Assembly: GCA_002746425.1 (NCBI GenBank)
Contig: NVXB01000011.1
Location: 14,014 to 19,728, forward strand
Reading direction: 5' to 3'
Source of the DNA: Hyphomicrobiales bacterium
GTDB taxonomy: Bacteria; Pseudomonadota; Alphaproteobacteria; Rhizobiales; GCA-2746425
DNA length: 5,715 nucleotides
A program made the position numbers and the translations under genes. The first letter of the stretch is position 1. Every line of letters begins with the position of its first letter. Below are positions 5,403-5,715 of this stretch, piece by piece. Below the pieces are notes generated by a model that was not told the DNA's origin, made no database searches, and saw only the letters and a list, made by a program, of their open reading frames with translations.

Positions 5403-5715
5403 CTGGATATCTGCTCTTAGGTTTGTTGGGCCTCTTTATTGCAGCCTATTATTTTGGTGCGCTCAGAGCGACTGTTCTGTCCCAAGGCATACCAAGTTCG
5501 CTGCACTCCAGGCCCAGTTATCACGGCGCCTACCTTGCCATTTTGGCCTGCCTGCCGTCTCTCATTGTGGTGTTTATCTGGGCGGTTGCTGCAGATCGTG
5601 TTCTGGACAGCATCATTGTCCGCCGGTTTTCTGACGCGGTCTCGATGCTCAACCTACCCGAAACCGAAGCCTTTTTGCGCGATGCCCGCGCTTTGGCTTT
5701 CGGCGGTATTGTTGG
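5399..5715 (+). CDS. pstC: Phosphate ABC transporter permease PstC, 3'-truncated by the window edge
   Basis: The first 105 codons are present. PstC is one of the two inner-membrane permease subunits that pass phosphate from PstS into the cytoplasm, driven by the ATPase PstB. Visible are a first hydrophobic helix (about residues 3-20), a polar stretch with HSRPSYHGAYLA (36-47), and a second helix (about 44-65). A cytoplasmic or periplasmic charged region (66-98) follows, then the start of a further segment. This extended N-terminus before the core permease domain is the long PstC form common in alphaproteobacteria (DUF3708-type region). The ATG at 5399 is the only sensible start: an in-frame TAG lies at 5393-5395, and AGGA (5386-5389) precedes it by 9 bases. 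It follows pstS by 114 bases on the same strand and should be co-transcribed. Confidence 0.93.
   Translation, partial: MTGYLLLGLLGLFIAAYYFGALRATVLSQGIPSSLHSRPSYHGAYLAILACLPSLIVVFIWAVAADRVLDSIIVRRFSDAVSMLNLPETEAFLRDARALAFGGIV

Overview
The window most likely comes from an alphaproteobacterium, probably of the Hyphomicrobiales/Rhodobacterales type. The evidence is the PstS sequence style, the long-form PstC N-terminus, and a Pho-box promoter in front of pstS. Base composition is moderate: I hand-counted about 46% GC in part of the adhesin passenger and about 59% in part of its barrel. No genus can be named from sequence alone. All genes read on the + strand.

Layout. (1) 1-810: the 3' part of a TIGR03032/DUF4915 family gene, cut by the left edge. 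(2) 811-887: immediately after its stop lies a short frameshifted scrap. It matches the last ~23 codons of the autotransporter encoded 3 kb downstream and is the relic of a lost paralogue. (3) 888-1117: an AT-rich intergenic stretch with repeated ACGTAAATAT elements, including a 10-bp inverted repeat just upstream of the next start. (4) 1118-3835: a 905-residue type V (classical) autotransporter with a long N-terminal region and signal peptide, a repetitive beta-helix passenger, a pertactin-like passenger C-terminus and a beta-barrel. (5) 3836-4059: its 3' region, with a long imperfect stem-loop and a strong intrinsic terminator. (6) 4060-5715: the start of a phosphate-uptake operon. It holds a triple-repeat Pho box, a ~160-nt leader, pstS, an intergenic hairpin and the first 105 codons of pstC.

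How the genes work together. The autotransporter is a self-contained surface or secreted protein unit closed by its own terminator. It has no evident functional link to the pst operon. PstS (periplasmic phosphate binding) and PstC (membrane permease) belong to the PstSCAB high-affinity phosphate importer; pstA, pstB and possibly phoU would be expected beyond the right edge.

The most informative non-routine signals are four: the autotransporter relic at 811-887, the operator-like AT-rich repeats before the adhesin, two mutually exclusive hairpins (one followed by T6) in the pstS leader, and the hairpin plus strong ribosome binding site and 15-codon ORF between pstS and pstC. I see no CRISPR array, tRNA, rRNA, insertion sequence or clearly novel enzymatic system here.
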